Source: Planctomycetales bacterium
GTDB taxonomy: Bacteria; Planctomycetota; Planctomycetia; Planctomycetales; Planctomycetaceae
Length of the DNA stretch: 64,000 bases
Reading direction: 5' to 3'
NCBI GenBank assembly: GCA_026400835.1
Contig: JAPLOA010000055.1
Coordinates: 62,001 to 126,000, forward strand
Positions 28,701-36,918 of the stretch are shown one piece after another. Position 1 is the first letter of the stretch, and each line of letters starts with the position of its first letter. Position numbers and translations under genes: made by a program. Under the pieces are notes generated by a model that was not told the DNA's origin, ran no database searches, and worked only from the letters and a program-made list of their open reading frames with translations.

Positions 28701-31121
28701 GACTGGACAGTGAAGTCTCCGGCTTCTGCGCAGGGAAGTTATCGAGAAATCTCGCCGACTGCTCCGTTGCTGGCCTTCCAAAGCAATGCCGTTCGTCCGG
28801 GCGCTCTGGCCATCAAACTGCGGCAGGCGGTTTCGACGCTGATCGGGGAATCAGTGACGGTCACCAATGTCACGGAAACCGCCGCTGAGATTACTCTGGC
28901 ACTCAACTGGCAGATCAATCGTGCGGCAGCGGATCAGTTTGCGGTCGAACTGCCGACGTCGCTTGCGTCGCTGATGACTTTCCAGGTTCCCGGACAACGC
29001 AAAGTCACTCGGGATGATCTGGGCAACGGATTGACTCGAGTGACTCTGTTGCTGCAACAGCCCGTTACAGATCGTCTGTTTGCCCTTGGCATGGCCAGCC
29101 TGCCGCTGCCAACGGATAAGGTGATTCGCTCCAGCGTTCCGAACATGGTGATCCCACAGGGTGCTCCTTCGACGCTTTCCGGTCAGGCTCATTATTGGGT
29201 GCTGGTGAATCAATCGAATGGTTTGCTGCAGCCGAGCGCGGATCAGCCAGAGGACAAAATCAACGCGGATCAGATTACGACCCAGATTCCACCCGAGCTT
29301 TTGCAGCAGGCGATTGCTGTCGTCAAGCTTCGTCCGGAAACGGCGGTTTGGAATCTGGTTTATCCGGAGCAACATCAGGTATCACCGGCCGTTGTGAATC
29401 TGGCTTCGCACACTACGGTCATCGCAGATGATGGAAGCTGGCGCAGTCGACATGTGTTGCGCGTGATGAATGAATCGCGGCAGTTCATTCCGGTGATTTT
29501 GCCGGAGAACAGCAGGTTGATGTACTGCCTGGTTCAGGGACGACCAAGCCGAGTCGTGGTGCGAGGCGAAGGCGAGAAGACTCGACATCTGATTCCAATT
29601 CCTCAATCCGGCGCTCTGGCTGCGGGATTTGAAGTGGAGTTTGCTCTGGCCGGTCGATTCGATGATGCTGCGGCAGGGATTCGCAACGAATGGAAGAGTC
29701 GCCGGCTGACGATTCCTGTACCACGATTCCCTGAATTCCGAGAAGACCCCGACTTCGGCATTTCCATCGCACGAAATCGCTGGAGTGTGTACGTGCCGGA
29801 ATCATGGAATGCCACTCCGGTGGTTGATCCGGCGGCGACCAATGTGCTGAAAGCTGATGTTCAGCAACTGGAAGATCTGGTTCTGTTAAGTGCAGTCGAT
29901 CAAACGGAATCGTTATTGAAGGCTGCGAAGGGGACCAAGGGCGGATTTCTGCAACGAAGACTGCAGACGGAGCTGCAAAGACAATATGAGGATCTCAGCC
30001 GCATCTCGGGGAACGATCTCGGCGTTGAACAACAGCGAGGAATTGTGCTGGGAAAACTCAACGAGGCGAATTCCAGCCTGAACAGCTACGTTGGAACCAA
30101 CAGTGTGCCGCAGATCGAACTTGGCCGGGTCATTACTGGCAATGGTTTCCTGTTCGAACAGGATGCGGCGCAAAATAAAGTCAACGGCGACACGTGTAAC
30201 CAGTTCATGGTTTTCAACTGCCCGACTTCCGAGGGACGGCCAAATGTTAATGGAGCACAGCAGCTTCAGTTGAATCGAGCAAATCAGTCCGGAGCTGCCG
30301 TGTCAGAGAATGCATTCCGGTTTGGAATCACAGTTGAGGATGTTGAAAAAGCCGTGAAAGATCAGGCGGATAAGAGTGAAAAGAAGTCTGGTGAGAGCAA
30401 GTCTGGTGAGAGCAAGCAAATGCCGCCACGACCGAATAGTCGCAGGAGAATGATGAAAGACGACGCTCCGGCGGAGAAACCAGCATCCGGTGACGAGGCC
30501 TCTGAATATGAAGGACAACAGTCAAATCTCCGTTCGAAATTGATGCTGCGGCGATCCGGGGCTCAGGATGCAAAGAGTGAGACGGAGGCATCAGCTTCGC
30601 CGTCCGAGAATGCTGATGTCAGGGAAAGCATCAAGAAAGAGGAACAGGCTCAGCGGTCATCCGATCCTTTCGAGATTCCACATGTCGCTCCGAATGATGC
30701 AACGCAGCAGGCTTTCGGAATGTACGCGCCGGCTCAGGTTGCTACGCCCACAGGTCTGTTGTCGTTGCAATTCGAAATCCCGACAGATGGACAGCGAATC
30801 GACTTTCTGCGAGTTGATGGCAATCCGGCCCTGGCTCTGGACGTCCGTTCTTCAGAGTCGGTTCACAAAGGCTTCGGATTGATCTGGCTGGCCGTCTGCG
30901 TGATCGGCATCCTGTTGCTTATCGGACCTGCTCGACGAGGTCACTCGCTGGTGTTCTGGCTGAGGCTGTTCCTGATCCTCGCGATTTCCGGATTGGCGGC
31001 CTGGTTGTTCATCGCCGGCGATCTCAAAGATCTCGGTCTGATGTTATGCCTTGCTGGTGCTCTGGGAGTCGCAGTCACGTCCGCCATCCTGAAGTTGTCT
31101 GAGCCAGTCACGGTGGCGTAA
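22755..31121 (+). CDS. Giant envelope protein, apparent fusion of modules 2 and 3
   Basis: 2788 residues from the ATG at 22755, which has GAGGTGG upstream and overlaps the previous stop. The first 109 residues are Arg/Gly/Pro-rich and partly encoded by palindromic repeats; a GTG at 23082 would start a clean signal peptide (MTRSLSTIAACLLMLSLLPVSFAQE), so the true start is uncertain. Numbering here uses 22755. Module 2 opens with FIPADQLDTVFERDRRGVMM and ends in membrane segments near 1075-1120 and 1307-1383, the last followed by a cysteine cluster. A second signal-like segment (about 1398-1415, KLAAVILVMTASTMSFAQD) then begins module 3, with VVPYDSDKPALRADQVFIRH. The C-terminus has three membrane segments (about 2705-2780) after a charged, Ser/Glu-rich linker. 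No enzyme domain recognised. Confidence 0.8.
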   Translation: MIRSFSRHRLELRMRAVSVVARVQARLRSRISVGPACRAAVQVGPACRAGLRGLPRLVCTSINEQVPHSAADCTQGSPYGESPARQAGPTKRNRIQHTEAKTNREHGHPVTRSLSTIAACLLMLSLLPVSFAQETPTPPVAETQRPNEQFIPADQLDTVFERDRRGVMMKRDEFKALLEKARANAATSEIPIPIITEQANLFVTPGEHQATVRMELKVRQFAEGWQLLKLRAGNLQVEKAEINGKAALVSRDPAEPSALLIAHDTVGDFTIQISMSTPLAKSGSDQSAAFELPVRPAVQLNVECPAGRHLLVNDLKLERPAGADTVANYVMPVGNAPDVRLRWVVQQKESESQILVFVRTDGTVAVQKETLRWESDSRISVFGGSINKVVAQVPSQLEVTRVESAGLEGWTLEDDPANVGQTRVTLTYRQPFTNDRVVRIHGVSAATAATSTDAGASPGKLALQRIPTLQFAEVTAHTGRLIVTHENGLRLVSETGGGVRTMSAADLGVSLEASVFDFWLQQFELKVAARPRDRELFAESNATLRIDDTSATFETTLTIETLNAPLFELLINLPADWQLTSVQSSSDASNAAALSPLTWTNGSQPSQILVKPSQPIAPGQLMNLTLALNRTIGDPDQEQKMPLPIATAAEVTTVGGFYKVQFADDLVVAPTTLTGLTPVAGSGTEQVFQNLGTTVSGEFSITRKPARLAARSVLTTWADSRQQSTNAEIITDVLNGTIRTLVIRLSESLGPDVRFEVTNVGPVPGIQQTRAIRPVTIIEQSAGTPAEGLRPFILKLDHRFAGSLSLQAHIQQARQGSAPIAAPVVQVQDAVRQHGVLVFEATPEQQLTVGPEVRAIPGLFVADPGLVDAPAASTGRRIALTYRFVQPGYSFQVAETRFATNAVPSAVCEQLANVCTLNDSGSIQRWCQAKIRSSGVQTLRFTLPDGDRSFLWSTMLNGEPVEVRREADEYLVAVPAGSDRQDYSLTVLFESEAKQAGSFGQLEQGPVQLTIDAGDQQSIPIDVLEQTWKVHYPRTSLLVESEGQFRPTADVDQPGWLVSLGKLALPEVSELPRRLIPLTIFLLVLFVITVIVSRRRWKTLAAVCMVGVIMFSFAALLSVLTLSSSLEFTRVASDKSDRYSNAAPPAASAPTSSPAVQSELIPMAEEFSAAQDVFSAPAAEAGAALVASDAFVRMTPPEPAAPGGMGGVGAMAGAELAAIPQAEPQSERRLMERSANEPTELDMLAVDIEKRDGVLPEAKKGSARLSVNVNLDVPADYQTREFISVADTVHQPSVLSLVVQRRSQIRAIRWFAAMIVILVAWRMRKSPFLWKLTVSIILLLTALALLPLVSNQWQSVLDGIAIGSVIGAIMAVVCGCCSCCSCPLTWLQRCCRKPYSLKKLAAVILVMTASTMSFAQDSSSLTPDIVVPYDSDKPALRADQVFIRHKDFLKLYQQANPDSLRGPVISPLGSTVVSTYLKSTALTPVEGTKSVLSFEGRFVVWCDSEQTTSIPLPLGPVAVRSVMIDGKESSVQPLLVGVQGVELPAFASQQAVVPQQPQQVLSINSAGPIAPGTEGPAYSVQTQGKGFHVVDVKFDITAQVEGELGRADLPLRSAATGTLEWTLPADSLDAKVNGRTNGYRREGRKVILPIAQLSTLRLQWLPAIQKVAGDVVVHSTAASTLALQDSGLTLRTSMTVAVRQGEISELDVTIPEGYSVQSVTGDDIAGWAVQNTDASRSVKLQFRRSVNDGTRFFFQLYAPTPEKLDSLPIPISIVRGASRDLGTVILKTGGQFQVRSDALSAVTQINPNEAPAPDGEDLPGRPMLAWRYTRHPASVTVKVTPTADELSTEAVHAVRLEEQRQLWSSRLTLVVQGSPRSRIDISVPKSFLALDVSATALKDWYFVDGETADAELRTLSIQLTDARSGTLQIALQGQMNRDADRSLLKLTPPTVLNSTTASSQLAVWLDAASENAGYENGVGDGADWTVKSPASAQGSYREISPTAPLLAFQSNAVRPGALAIKLRQAVSTLIGESVTVTNVTETAAEITLALNWQINRAAADQFAVELPTSLASLMTFQVPGQRKVTRDDLGNGLTRVTLLLQQPVTDRLFALGMASLPLPTDKVIRSSVPNMVIPQGAPSTLSGQAHYWVLVNQSNGLLQPSADQPEDKINADQITTQIPPELLQQAIAVVKLRPETAVWNLVYPEQHQVSPAVVNLASHTTVIADDGSWRSRHVLRVMNESRQFIPVILPENSRLMYCLVQGRPSRVVVRGEGEKTRHLIPIPQSGALAAGFEVEFALAGRFDDAAAGIRNEWKSRRLTIPVPRFPEFREDPDFGISIARNRWSVYVPESWNATPVVDPAATNVLKADVQQLEDLVLLSAVDQTESLLKAAKGTKGGFLQRRLQTELQRQYEDLSRISGNDLGVEQQRGIVLGKLNEANSSLNSYVGTNSVPQIELGRVITGNGFLFEQDAAQNKVNGDTCNQFMVFNCPTSEGRPNVNGAQQLQLNRANQSGAAVSENAFRFGITVEDVEKAVKDQADKSEKKSGESKSGESKQMPPRPNSRRRMMKDDAPAEKPASGDEASEYEGQQSNLRSKLMLRRSGAQDAKSETEASASPSENADVRESIKKEEQAQRSSDPFEIPHVAPNDATQQAFGMYAPAQVATPTGLLSLQFEIPTDGQRIDFLRVDGNPALALDVRSSESVHKGFGLIWLAVCVIGILLLIGPARRGHSLVFWLRLFLILAISGLAAWLFIAGDLKDLGLMLCLAGALGVAVTSAILKLSEPVTVA
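22851..23023. repeat. Composite palindromic repeat block at the start of the giant gene
   Basis: GTAGGTCCTGCCTGCCGGGC occurs directly repeated at 22851 and 22881. The second copy continues as two hairpins, GTCC...GGAC (22884-22904) and TCGCGGCTTGCCGCGA (22907-22922). An inverted relative lies at 22981-23023, with GTTCGCC/GGCGAA and the hairpin GTCCCGCTCGGCAAGCGGGAC followed by CTAC. The outer GTAGGTCC and GGACCTAC ends can pair, making one long structured element. Confidence 0.8.
30384..30413 (+). repeat. 15-base tandem duplication coding KSGES twice
   Basis: AAGTCTGGTGAGAGC is present twice head to tail in the charged linker of the giant envelope protein, giving KSGESKSGES. The two copies are identical, so the duplication is probably recent. 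Confidence 0.85.
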
Positions 31122-31137
31122 AGAAAGGAAAACAACA

Positions 31138-31824
31138 ATGCTTTGGATCAGTCGTCGAATGACGCATGGATGTCTGTCGGTATGGGTCTGCCTTGGCTCG
31201 CTGTGGATAGGAGTCTCCTCTGCCACGGCCGACCAGTTTGTTCTCTTCGATGCAACCTTCACGTTTACGAAGAACGACGCGGATAACTCAAAACCGAGCC
31301 CGTCACATTATTACGTGCGTGACAAAATGATGAATGCGGAGCGTCCTCAGAACTGGACGACACCCGTCGACTACCGCAATGGAACAGCGCACGTTCGTCT
31401 GGAGGTGCTGGAGAAGCCTGAAGGCGGCGAAGCGACAACGTGGTCCGTTTGCTACATCCCCAACAAAGGCCGTGATAAGGGATATGGCTGCTTCAACACG
31501 CCGGTGTACGAGCAAGCCGGCGTCTTTGAGAAGGACATTGACATGACGAAGTTCTGGCAGCACGACTCCATTGTCTGGGAAGCGGGAATCAAGGAAATGC
31601 ACCTGGTGATCAAGGACAACAGCGGTGGCGGCGGCCACGCGCACAAGCGAAAGGATCACGAGAAATTCTTTCCCACAAAAGTCCGTATGACGGTAGTCCA
31701 GGTGTCAGCGGGATCAAAGTACGACGCCAGCCTTGTCCCGGATCTGCCTCCGGTCGTCGCAGACAAGCTTTCCTCTCAAAATAAAACGCTCCCACTCAAG
31801 CCTGCCGTAAAATCCCGGGAGTAG
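31138..31824 (+). CDS. Small secreted protein of unknown function
   Basis: 228 residues with an AAAGGA ribosome binding site 16 bases after the giant gene ends, so probably the third gene of that operon. N-terminus MLWISRRMTHGCLSVWVCLGSLWIGVSSATADQ is a signal peptide. The mature part has paired cysteines (VCYIPNKGRDKGYGCF) and a flexible loop, DNSGGGGHAHKRKDH, that could bind metal (inference only). No domain recognised. Resembles conserved planctomycete secreted proteins in style but I cannot name a family. Confidence 0.75.
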   Translation: MLWISRRMTHGCLSVWVCLGSLWIGVSSATADQFVLFDATFTFTKNDADNSKPSPSHYYVRDKMMNAERPQNWTTPVDYRNGTAHVRLEVLEKPEGGEATTWSVCYIPNKGRDKGYGCFNTPVYEQAGVFEKDIDMTKFWQHDSIVWEAGIKEMHLVIKDNSGGGGHAHKRKDHEKFFPTKVRMTVVQVSAGSKYDASLVPDLPPVVADKLSSQNKTLPLKPAVKSRE

Positions 31825-31961
31825 ACTCTTCTCCCGGTGACTGTACGCTCCGCGCATCGCGCAGGTGTCCCAGGCATCCGAAACTCGGCACGCTATCGAT
31901 TTGAGCCAACAGATCTCTGTGCTGATCGCATACTTTCTGAACCTCTGGAAAGCAGACGCAA

Positions 31962-33233
31962 ATGACTTCACGACGCGATATGCTCATTGCATTGGCAGGC
32001 AGTCCGATGTTGCCACTTGCTGCCGGTCTGGGCCACTCACAACTTCGGGCCGATGAGGCAGCAAAAGCGGCGACAGGACTCAATTCGGTCAACGAACTGA
32101 ACATGGTCGGGCCGTACGGGGACTGGCTTTCGAATCAGGTGCTCGGAGATCAGCCCGGCAGACTCTCACTGCGATCCGGTACGTGGAACGACATCGACGC
32201 ATGGAGGATGGCGGCCAGAGAGCGAACATGGGAGTGCATTGCTCCTGTCGATCATGGCAAGACTCCCGAAGTTCGCGTCGATTCTCAGCACGACTACGAT
32301 GGCCTGCACATTGAACACTTGTCGTGGCAGTTGCCGGGCGGCCCAGGGTCCGAGGCTGTCCTTTTACGCCCGGCAAACGCAACCGGACCACTTCCGGGGA
32401 TTCTGGGTCTGCATGATCATGGTGGCAATAAGTATCTGGGCTGGCGAAAGATTGTCAGGACAGACGATTCGCCGTGGGAAGTCCAGCGCCTGCATCAGGA
32501 AGAGAGTTACGATGGTCTTGCCTGGGCCAATCAGATTGCGAAACGAGGCTATGCAGTTCTGGTTCATGACACCTTTCCGTTTGGCAGTCGACGTGTGCAT
32601 GTTGCGGACGTCCCACCAAATATCCGCGCGGGCGGGGTCGATCCGGATCCGCAGGACCTGGAGGGCATCGCGAAGTACAACCGCTTCGCAGGACAGCATG
32701 AGCACATCATGGAGAAATCACTGCTGAGTGCCGGAACCACCTGGCCGGGCGTTTATCTGGTGGAGGATCAGCGGGCACTTGACGTGCTTTGCCAGCGGCC
32801 GGAAGTCGATGCCAGCCGCGTTGGTTGTGCGGGGCTTTCCGGAGGCGGCATGCGAACCGTTTTTCTGGGCGGACTCGATGATCGTATCCGCTGCGCGGTT
32901 GCTGTCGGATTCATGTCGACGTGGCGTGATTTTCTGCTGCACAAGTGCTTTACGCATACGTGGATGACATACGTTCCGCTATTGCCAAAGGATCTGGATT
33001 TTCCTGAAATCCTTGGACTGCGAGCCCCCGCGGCGACCATGGTTCAAAACTGCAATGAAGACTCACTGTACACGCTCAGTGAAATGCAGCGTGCCGACAC
33101 GATGCTCAAGGAGGTTTTTGAAAGGGCGGGAGCAAAGGACATGTATCGCGGCATGTTTTACCCAGGCGGACACAAGTTTGACCGACCGATGCAGGAAGAC
33201 GCCTTCGCGTGGTTTGACAGCCATCTGAAGTGA
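31962..33233 (+). CDS. Exported alpha/beta hydrolase, acetyl-xylan-esterase / dienelactone-hydrolase-like
   Basis: 423 residues. The N-terminus MTSRRDMLIALAGSPMLPLAAG carries a twin-arginine type signal. The alpha/beta-hydrolase fold is indicated by LPGILGLHDHGG (strand and oxyanion region, about 144-155), YAVLVHDTFPFG, and the nucleophile elbow GLSGGG with Ser293 after DASRVGCA; the catalytic His is likely in PGGHKFDRP near residue 405. Family members cleave acetyl or other esters, often on polysaccharides; the substrate here is unknown. It follows the secreted protein gene by 137 bases on the same strand. Confidence 0.88.
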   Translation: MTSRRDMLIALAGSPMLPLAAGLGHSQLRADEAAKAATGLNSVNELNMVGPYGDWLSNQVLGDQPGRLSLRSGTWNDIDAWRMAARERTWECIAPVDHGKTPEVRVDSQHDYDGLHIEHLSWQLPGGPGSEAVLLRPANATGPLPGILGLHDHGGNKYLGWRKIVRTDDSPWEVQRLHQEESYDGLAWANQIAKRGYAVLVHDTFPFGSRRVHVADVPPNIRAGGVDPDPQDLEGIAKYNRFAGQHEHIMEKSLLSAGTTWPGVYLVEDQRALDVLCQRPEVDASRVGCAGLSGGGMRTVFLGGLDDRIRCAVAVGFMSTWRDFLLHKCFTHTWMTYVPLLPKDLDFPEILGLRAPAATMVQNCNEDSLYTLSEMQRADTMLKEVFERAGAKDMYRGMFYPGGHKFDRPMQEDAFAWFDSHLK

Positions 33234-33279
33234 CGAAACTGCTGGTCCTTTATCAGGCGCGGAATTGCGAACCTGCGTG

Positions 33280-34275
33280 TTACACCAGTGAGTAAGTGCG
33301 AAGGTGATTGTCCACATGGGCCACGGCAACCCGCTTGCCATCGGGCGACAAACTCATTCCACGTCCGTCATTCTTCAGTTGCAACCGGAAGAATTCCTCG
33401 GCCATGTCGCCCTTCCAGAAATAGAGCCAGCCTCCACCGCCTCCGCCGGAAACACCAACCCAGAATCCGTCCGGATGCCAGGCCAGTCCCCAGGTGGTTC
33501 CTGTGATCTTGTCTTTGGACTGCAGAACGAGATCCAGTTTTCCATCGGCAGGATTCACAAGAGCGACGATGATTTCCCCCACGCCCGCGAACGCATTCGA
33601 GACTTTTGTAATTCCTCCCAGAGCAATCTGACCGCCATCGCCTCGCAGTGCAATACTGCGAGCTCCTCCGATGTCCGCTCGAAACGTCGTGTCATATCCA
33701 TGCAGTTGCTCGACAGTCACGAGAGCCCGGGGCTTGTCCGCATCAAGTGCCCATGCGTTGACGATGCCCTTGAGGTCACATGAGAACAACTGGCGGGAAT
33801 CCTGAGAATAGATCAGGTTGTAGACGTGATTTGCGTGCCCGGAAAACTCACGGACGAGCGTTCCAGTGGCCGCATCCCAGACTTTGACCAATCGATCATT
33901 GCCGCACGTTGCGACATGTTTTCCATCAGGACTCACTGCGATCGCGCGAACCCAGCCCTGATGCGCTTCAAGAATTCGCAATGGCTCCGGCTTCGCTGCG
34001 CAAGCAGGCCAGAAAACCAGCCGACCGTCGTATCCTCCGCTATAAAGCGTCTCTCCATCGCTCGATGATCCAAAGGCACGAATCCAACTGTCGTGTGCGG
34101 CCAGTGTAATCTTCTCGCCACTGGCTGGATCGATGCGATGAATCAGAAAGTCTTCCGCGCCGCAGAAGATGAAACGCGATTGCGGATCCCAGTGGCACGC
34201 GGTCAGCGGGCGGTCAAGTTTGTATTCCTGCAGCAGCTTCGTCTGTTGAGGATTAACGGTTGCGTTCGCAGTCAT
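33280..34275 (-). CDS. WD40-repeat beta-propeller protein
   Basis: 331 residues, no signal peptide, so probably cytoplasmic. Several WD40 blades are visible: LAAHDSWIRAFGSSSDGETLYSG, EAHQGWVRAIAVSPDGKHVATCGND...VKVWD, SGHANHVYNLIYSQDSRQLFSC, and the terminal LSPDGKRVAVAHVD. Seven blades can be accounted for with a Gly-rich loop (GVSGGGGGGWLYFW) in the sixth. WD40 propellers are protein-binding scaffolds. The start overlaps the stop of the DUF1501 gene as ATGA, indicating translational coupling with that exported protein. WD40 genes near DUF1501/DUF1549 genes are common in planctomycetes. Confidence 0.9.
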   Translation of the reverse strand: MTANATVNPQQTKLLQEYKLDRPLTACHWDPQSRFIFCGAEDFLIHRIDPASGEKITLAAHDSWIRAFGSSSDGETLYSGGYDGRLVFWPACAAKPEPLRILEAHQGWVRAIAVSPDGKHVATCGNDRLVKVWDAATGTLVREFSGHANHVYNLIYSQDSRQLFSCDLKGIVNAWALDADKPRALVTVEQLHGYDTTFRADIGGARSIALRGDGGQIALGGITKVSNAFAGVGEIIVALVNPADGKLDLVLQSKDKITGTTWGLAWHPDGFWVGVSGGGGGGWLYFWKGDMAEEFFRLQLKNDGRGMSLSPDGKRVAVAHVDNHLRTYSLV

Positions 34276-35579
34276 GTCAACAACTCCGCAATGGCACCTC
34301 GCGAAGGATCGGCAACCGGAAATGTTCGTCCGGCGATCTCGAACTCTCCCATCGAATCGACACCAACTGCCTGAAGGATCGTATGAAAGATGTGACCATG
34401 ATCCACCACGCGATCGGTAACTTCAGTTCCGTTGGCGTTCGTCTTGCCAATCACGGCCCCCGGCTGGATGGATGAGCCGCCCAGCACAACACTCCATGCG
34501 GTTCCCCAATGGTCGCGCCCGTAGGTCTTGTTGATTTTGGGAGTTCGCCCGAACTCACTCATGACGCAGATGAGAGTGTCGGCCAACAAACCTCGATCCG
34601 CCAGATCAGCGACGAGCGTTGCGAACGGCTGGTCGAATTCGCCCAGTTGTTCGATATGAAAATCGAAGTTCTCATGATGCGTATCGTAGTCGGCATGGTT
34701 CACCTGAACATAGGGCACTCCGTTCTCCAGAAGTCTTCTGGCAAGCAGGCAGTGCTTTCCAAACTGGCTGGTGCCGTATCTTTCCTGATCGCTTGCGGAT
34801 TCGCGGCTGATTTCAAACACGTGTCGGTTGGCCAGTAGCTCGCGAGCCTGATCATAGGAAAAGTTATAGGCCTCAGTCTCTGCGGTGCGACGCCGTCGTA
34901 AGAATCGCTCGTTGGCTCGTGCACGAACAGCATTTCGTCGGACGTCGGCCTCGTCGGTGATTTCGCTGGGGCGATCCTCAAACTTAGGCGGATTGGCATC
35001 ATAAAGTGCCATGCTGGCGTAACGCGGACCGAGATATGCGGCAGAGTGAAACTCGGACTCCACATTTCTTCCGCCGGGAGAACTGCGAATCAGAACATGC
35101 CCTGGCAGCACGAACGTCTCTGGCATCAGGGCTCGAGCGGTCACGGCGCCAAGATGAGGAAAATCGGCTCCAGGCATCCGCCCGCGTCCGGTGGTCATCT
35201 CCGCGACACCGCGAGCATGATCACCATTCTTCGTGTCGAGGCTGCGAACGATTGACAGGCGATGCATCTGCTTTGCTGTATGCGGCAGAAGCTCGCAAAT
35301 ATGCATGCCGGGTACGGAAGTTGGAATGGCCCGAAACGGCCCGCCAGTATCAGTGTTGGGTTTGGGATCCCATGTTTCCAGTTGGCTGACGCCGCCATGG
35401 AGAAAGATATTGAGAACTCGTTTACTCTTCGCCTGAACCTGTTCAGCGATTGTGGTCCGTGACGTAATGATATCCCCAAGTCCAGCGGCCAGGCCAACAG
35501 AGCCCAGCGATGTTCGGTTGAGAAACGCTCGACGGCTGAGACCATGTTCCATCGATCCACACGGGTGATGACGCTTCAT
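34272..35579 (-). CDS. DUF1501 family protein with twin-arginine signal
   Basis: 435 residues from the ATG at 35579, chosen because MKRHHPCGSMEHGLSRRAFLNRTSLGSVGLAAG is a normal Tat signal (SRRAFL). A start 22 codons upstream adds unlikely residues. Sulfatase/alkaline-phosphatase-like features include FLHGGVSQLETWDPKPN, GDHARGVAEMTTGR and VMSEFGRTPKINKTYGRDHWG. DUF1501 proteins are usually co-encoded with DUF1549/DUF1553 cytochromes; here the partner downstream is a WD40 protein, and two such cytochromes lie elsewhere in the window. Exact function of the family is not known. Confidence 0.93.
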   Translation of the reverse strand: MKRHHPCGSMEHGLSRRAFLNRTSLGSVGLAAGLGDIITSRTTIAEQVQAKSKRVLNIFLHGGVSQLETWDPKPNTDTGGPFRAIPTSVPGMHICELLPHTAKQMHRLSIVRSLDTKNGDHARGVAEMTTGRGRMPGADFPHLGAVTARALMPETFVLPGHVLIRSSPGGRNVESEFHSAAYLGPRYASMALYDANPPKFEDRPSEITDEADVRRNAVRARANERFLRRRRTAETEAYNFSYDQARELLANRHVFEISRESASDQERYGTSQFGKHCLLARRLLENGVPYVQVNHADYDTHHENFDFHIEQLGEFDQPFATLVADLADRGLLADTLICVMSEFGRTPKINKTYGRDHWGTAWSVVLGGSSIQPGAVIGKTNANGTEVTDRVVDHGHIFHTILQAVGVDSMGEFEIAGRTFPVADPSRGAIAELLT

Positions 35580-35983
35580 AACAATCCTCGGTCTTGAGGC
35601 TTTGGAAGGCTGGTGGGGCAGGCGGGACCGTGATAGTAGCCTCAAAGGAGGCTCAGAACAACAGCCAAAGCAGTCGTCATATTCCGGGTACTTGCGATAA
35701 TCTCGCAGAAAATGTCCGTAATTGGCTCCGAATCGGGTCTTTACGTCGACACCAACCGGGCACTGCGAAGGCCGGGGAGATTGGCAAATTGACTCACGAA
35801 CGGCCCCGACCCATCAACCATATCGTCACGCATTGCCTTTAGGGTTGCTTTGCTTTTCGATGCAGAGTTCGAGGAACGGGCTGTTTGGGCCATTTGGGAT
35901 CAGAAAGTGACTCCTCTGGTAAACCTCGAGCGATGCGTCTCAGGTCGCGAGCGAAATGACAAATGCCGAAGATACGGCAAGCC
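35580..35983. other. Intergenic stretch without a supported gene
   Basis: About 400 bases between the DUF1501 gene and the next minus-strand gene. Short open frames have no ribosome binding site or recognisable domain. It must contain the promoter of the DUF1501-WD40 pair, not recognisable by eye. Confidence 0.4.
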
Positions 35984-36553
35984 TTACTTTGATCGAAGCA
36001 GCATTCGGATTTCTTTCAATTCCTTCAACACCGTTTCATGTTGTGATTTTCCCTCAGCCGCATCGATGACGCGTTGATTCTCCGACAGCGAATGCAGACG
36101 CACTAGTTCTTGAAGAACAGCATTGTCATGCATCGTTGTCACACTGCCCGAAACCAACTCGCTGCAATGTGGATCGGTCGCAGGCTCCCTTGACGCATCA
36201 ATTTTGATGTCAATGTCGATGGTCAGTTCGGACTTCAGGCATTCGAGATAACTGGCTTTCACCTGCCGCTCACCCTTGGAGGAGTCGCGGTAAACTCCAA
36301 TGACCATCACGTCATCATCGTGATGCATTTTTCCCTTAACTTTACGTCCAATCTCAACTGGGAATCGAATCATGGATCCATCGGCGAGAATCAATCCGTC
36401 GATTTCCCCGTGACGATTCTTACGGAGTTTTTTGAGCTTTCCTCGAAGCTCCACCGCTTCGCCCTGCTGAGTTTCTATATGGTTCTCATTCGAGACTATC
36501 GACCTTGCGGCTTCTTTCAGAGCCTTCGCGGTGCTCTTCGTTTTTTTTGCCAT
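35984..36553 (-). CDS. Small cytoplasmic protein with an OB-fold-like segment, function unknown
   Basis: 189 residues, starting MAKKTKSTAKALKEAARS. Residues about 35-85 read GKLKKLRKNRHGEIDGLILADGSMIRFPVEIGRKV...DDDVMVIGV, a small beta-rich pattern (GxVxxxxxNxHGExDGxxLxDGxxxxFP) found in a set of short bacterial proteins; I infer an OB-like or similar barrel and cannot name a function. The C-terminal 50 residues are helical and charged (VLQELVRLHSLSENQRVIDAAEGK, VLKELKEIRMLLRSK), probably a coiled coil. No signal peptide. Confidence 0.7.
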   Translation of the reverse strand: MAKKTKSTAKALKEAARSIVSNENHIETQQGEAVELRGKLKKLRKNRHGEIDGLILADGSMIRFPVEIGRKVKGKMHHDDDVMVIGVYRDSSKGERQVKASYLECLKSELTIDIDIKIDASREPATDPHCSELVSGSVTTMHDNAVLQELVRLHSLSENQRVIDAAEGKSQHETVLKELKEIRMLLRSK

Positions 36554-36605
36554 GCTGTGCTCGTCAGTCTAAGGGGGGGAAGAGTTTCAATGTGGTGCTG
36601 AGGCA

Positions 36606-36824
36606 CTATGGCTGATTACGCCGCCGATAGACAATCGCAGCGTGTAGCATAACGCCCAGACCCCAGCCCAGCAGCGGCCAGTAGAACCACAGTTTCTCGG
36701 AGTTTCGCGTCAGATTGAGCGTCGTAAGCCCTGTGTTCACGATCAAGAAGACAATCAGATGAATCCACAGCCCCTTGATTCGTTCCTGATGTGTTTTTGT
36801 TGGATGCTTCATGGTCTTTGGCAT
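36606..36824 (-). CDS. Two-transmembrane (2TM domain) small protein
   Basis: 72 residues from the ATG at 36824, preceded by GGAAG at good spacing; the frame is open further upstream but those residues are unlike the family. Two membrane helices are clear, LWIHLIVFLIVNTGLTTLNL and LWFYWPLLGWGLGVMLHAAIVY, with basic ends. This matches the 2TM domain seen in small proteins and at the ends of histidine kinases. Role unknown. Confidence 0.75.
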   Translation of the reverse strand: MPKTMKHPTKTHQERIKGLWIHLIVFLIVNTGLTTLNLTRNSEKLWFYWPLLGWGLGVMLHAAIVYRRRNQP

Positions 36825-36918
36825 GCTTAGCACTTCCGAATTTGTCAGAGAAAATTTCAACCAATGTACTCCCACTGCTGCGCAGTGCAAACTGATTGGG
36901 CCTTGCACGGGCAGCGTC

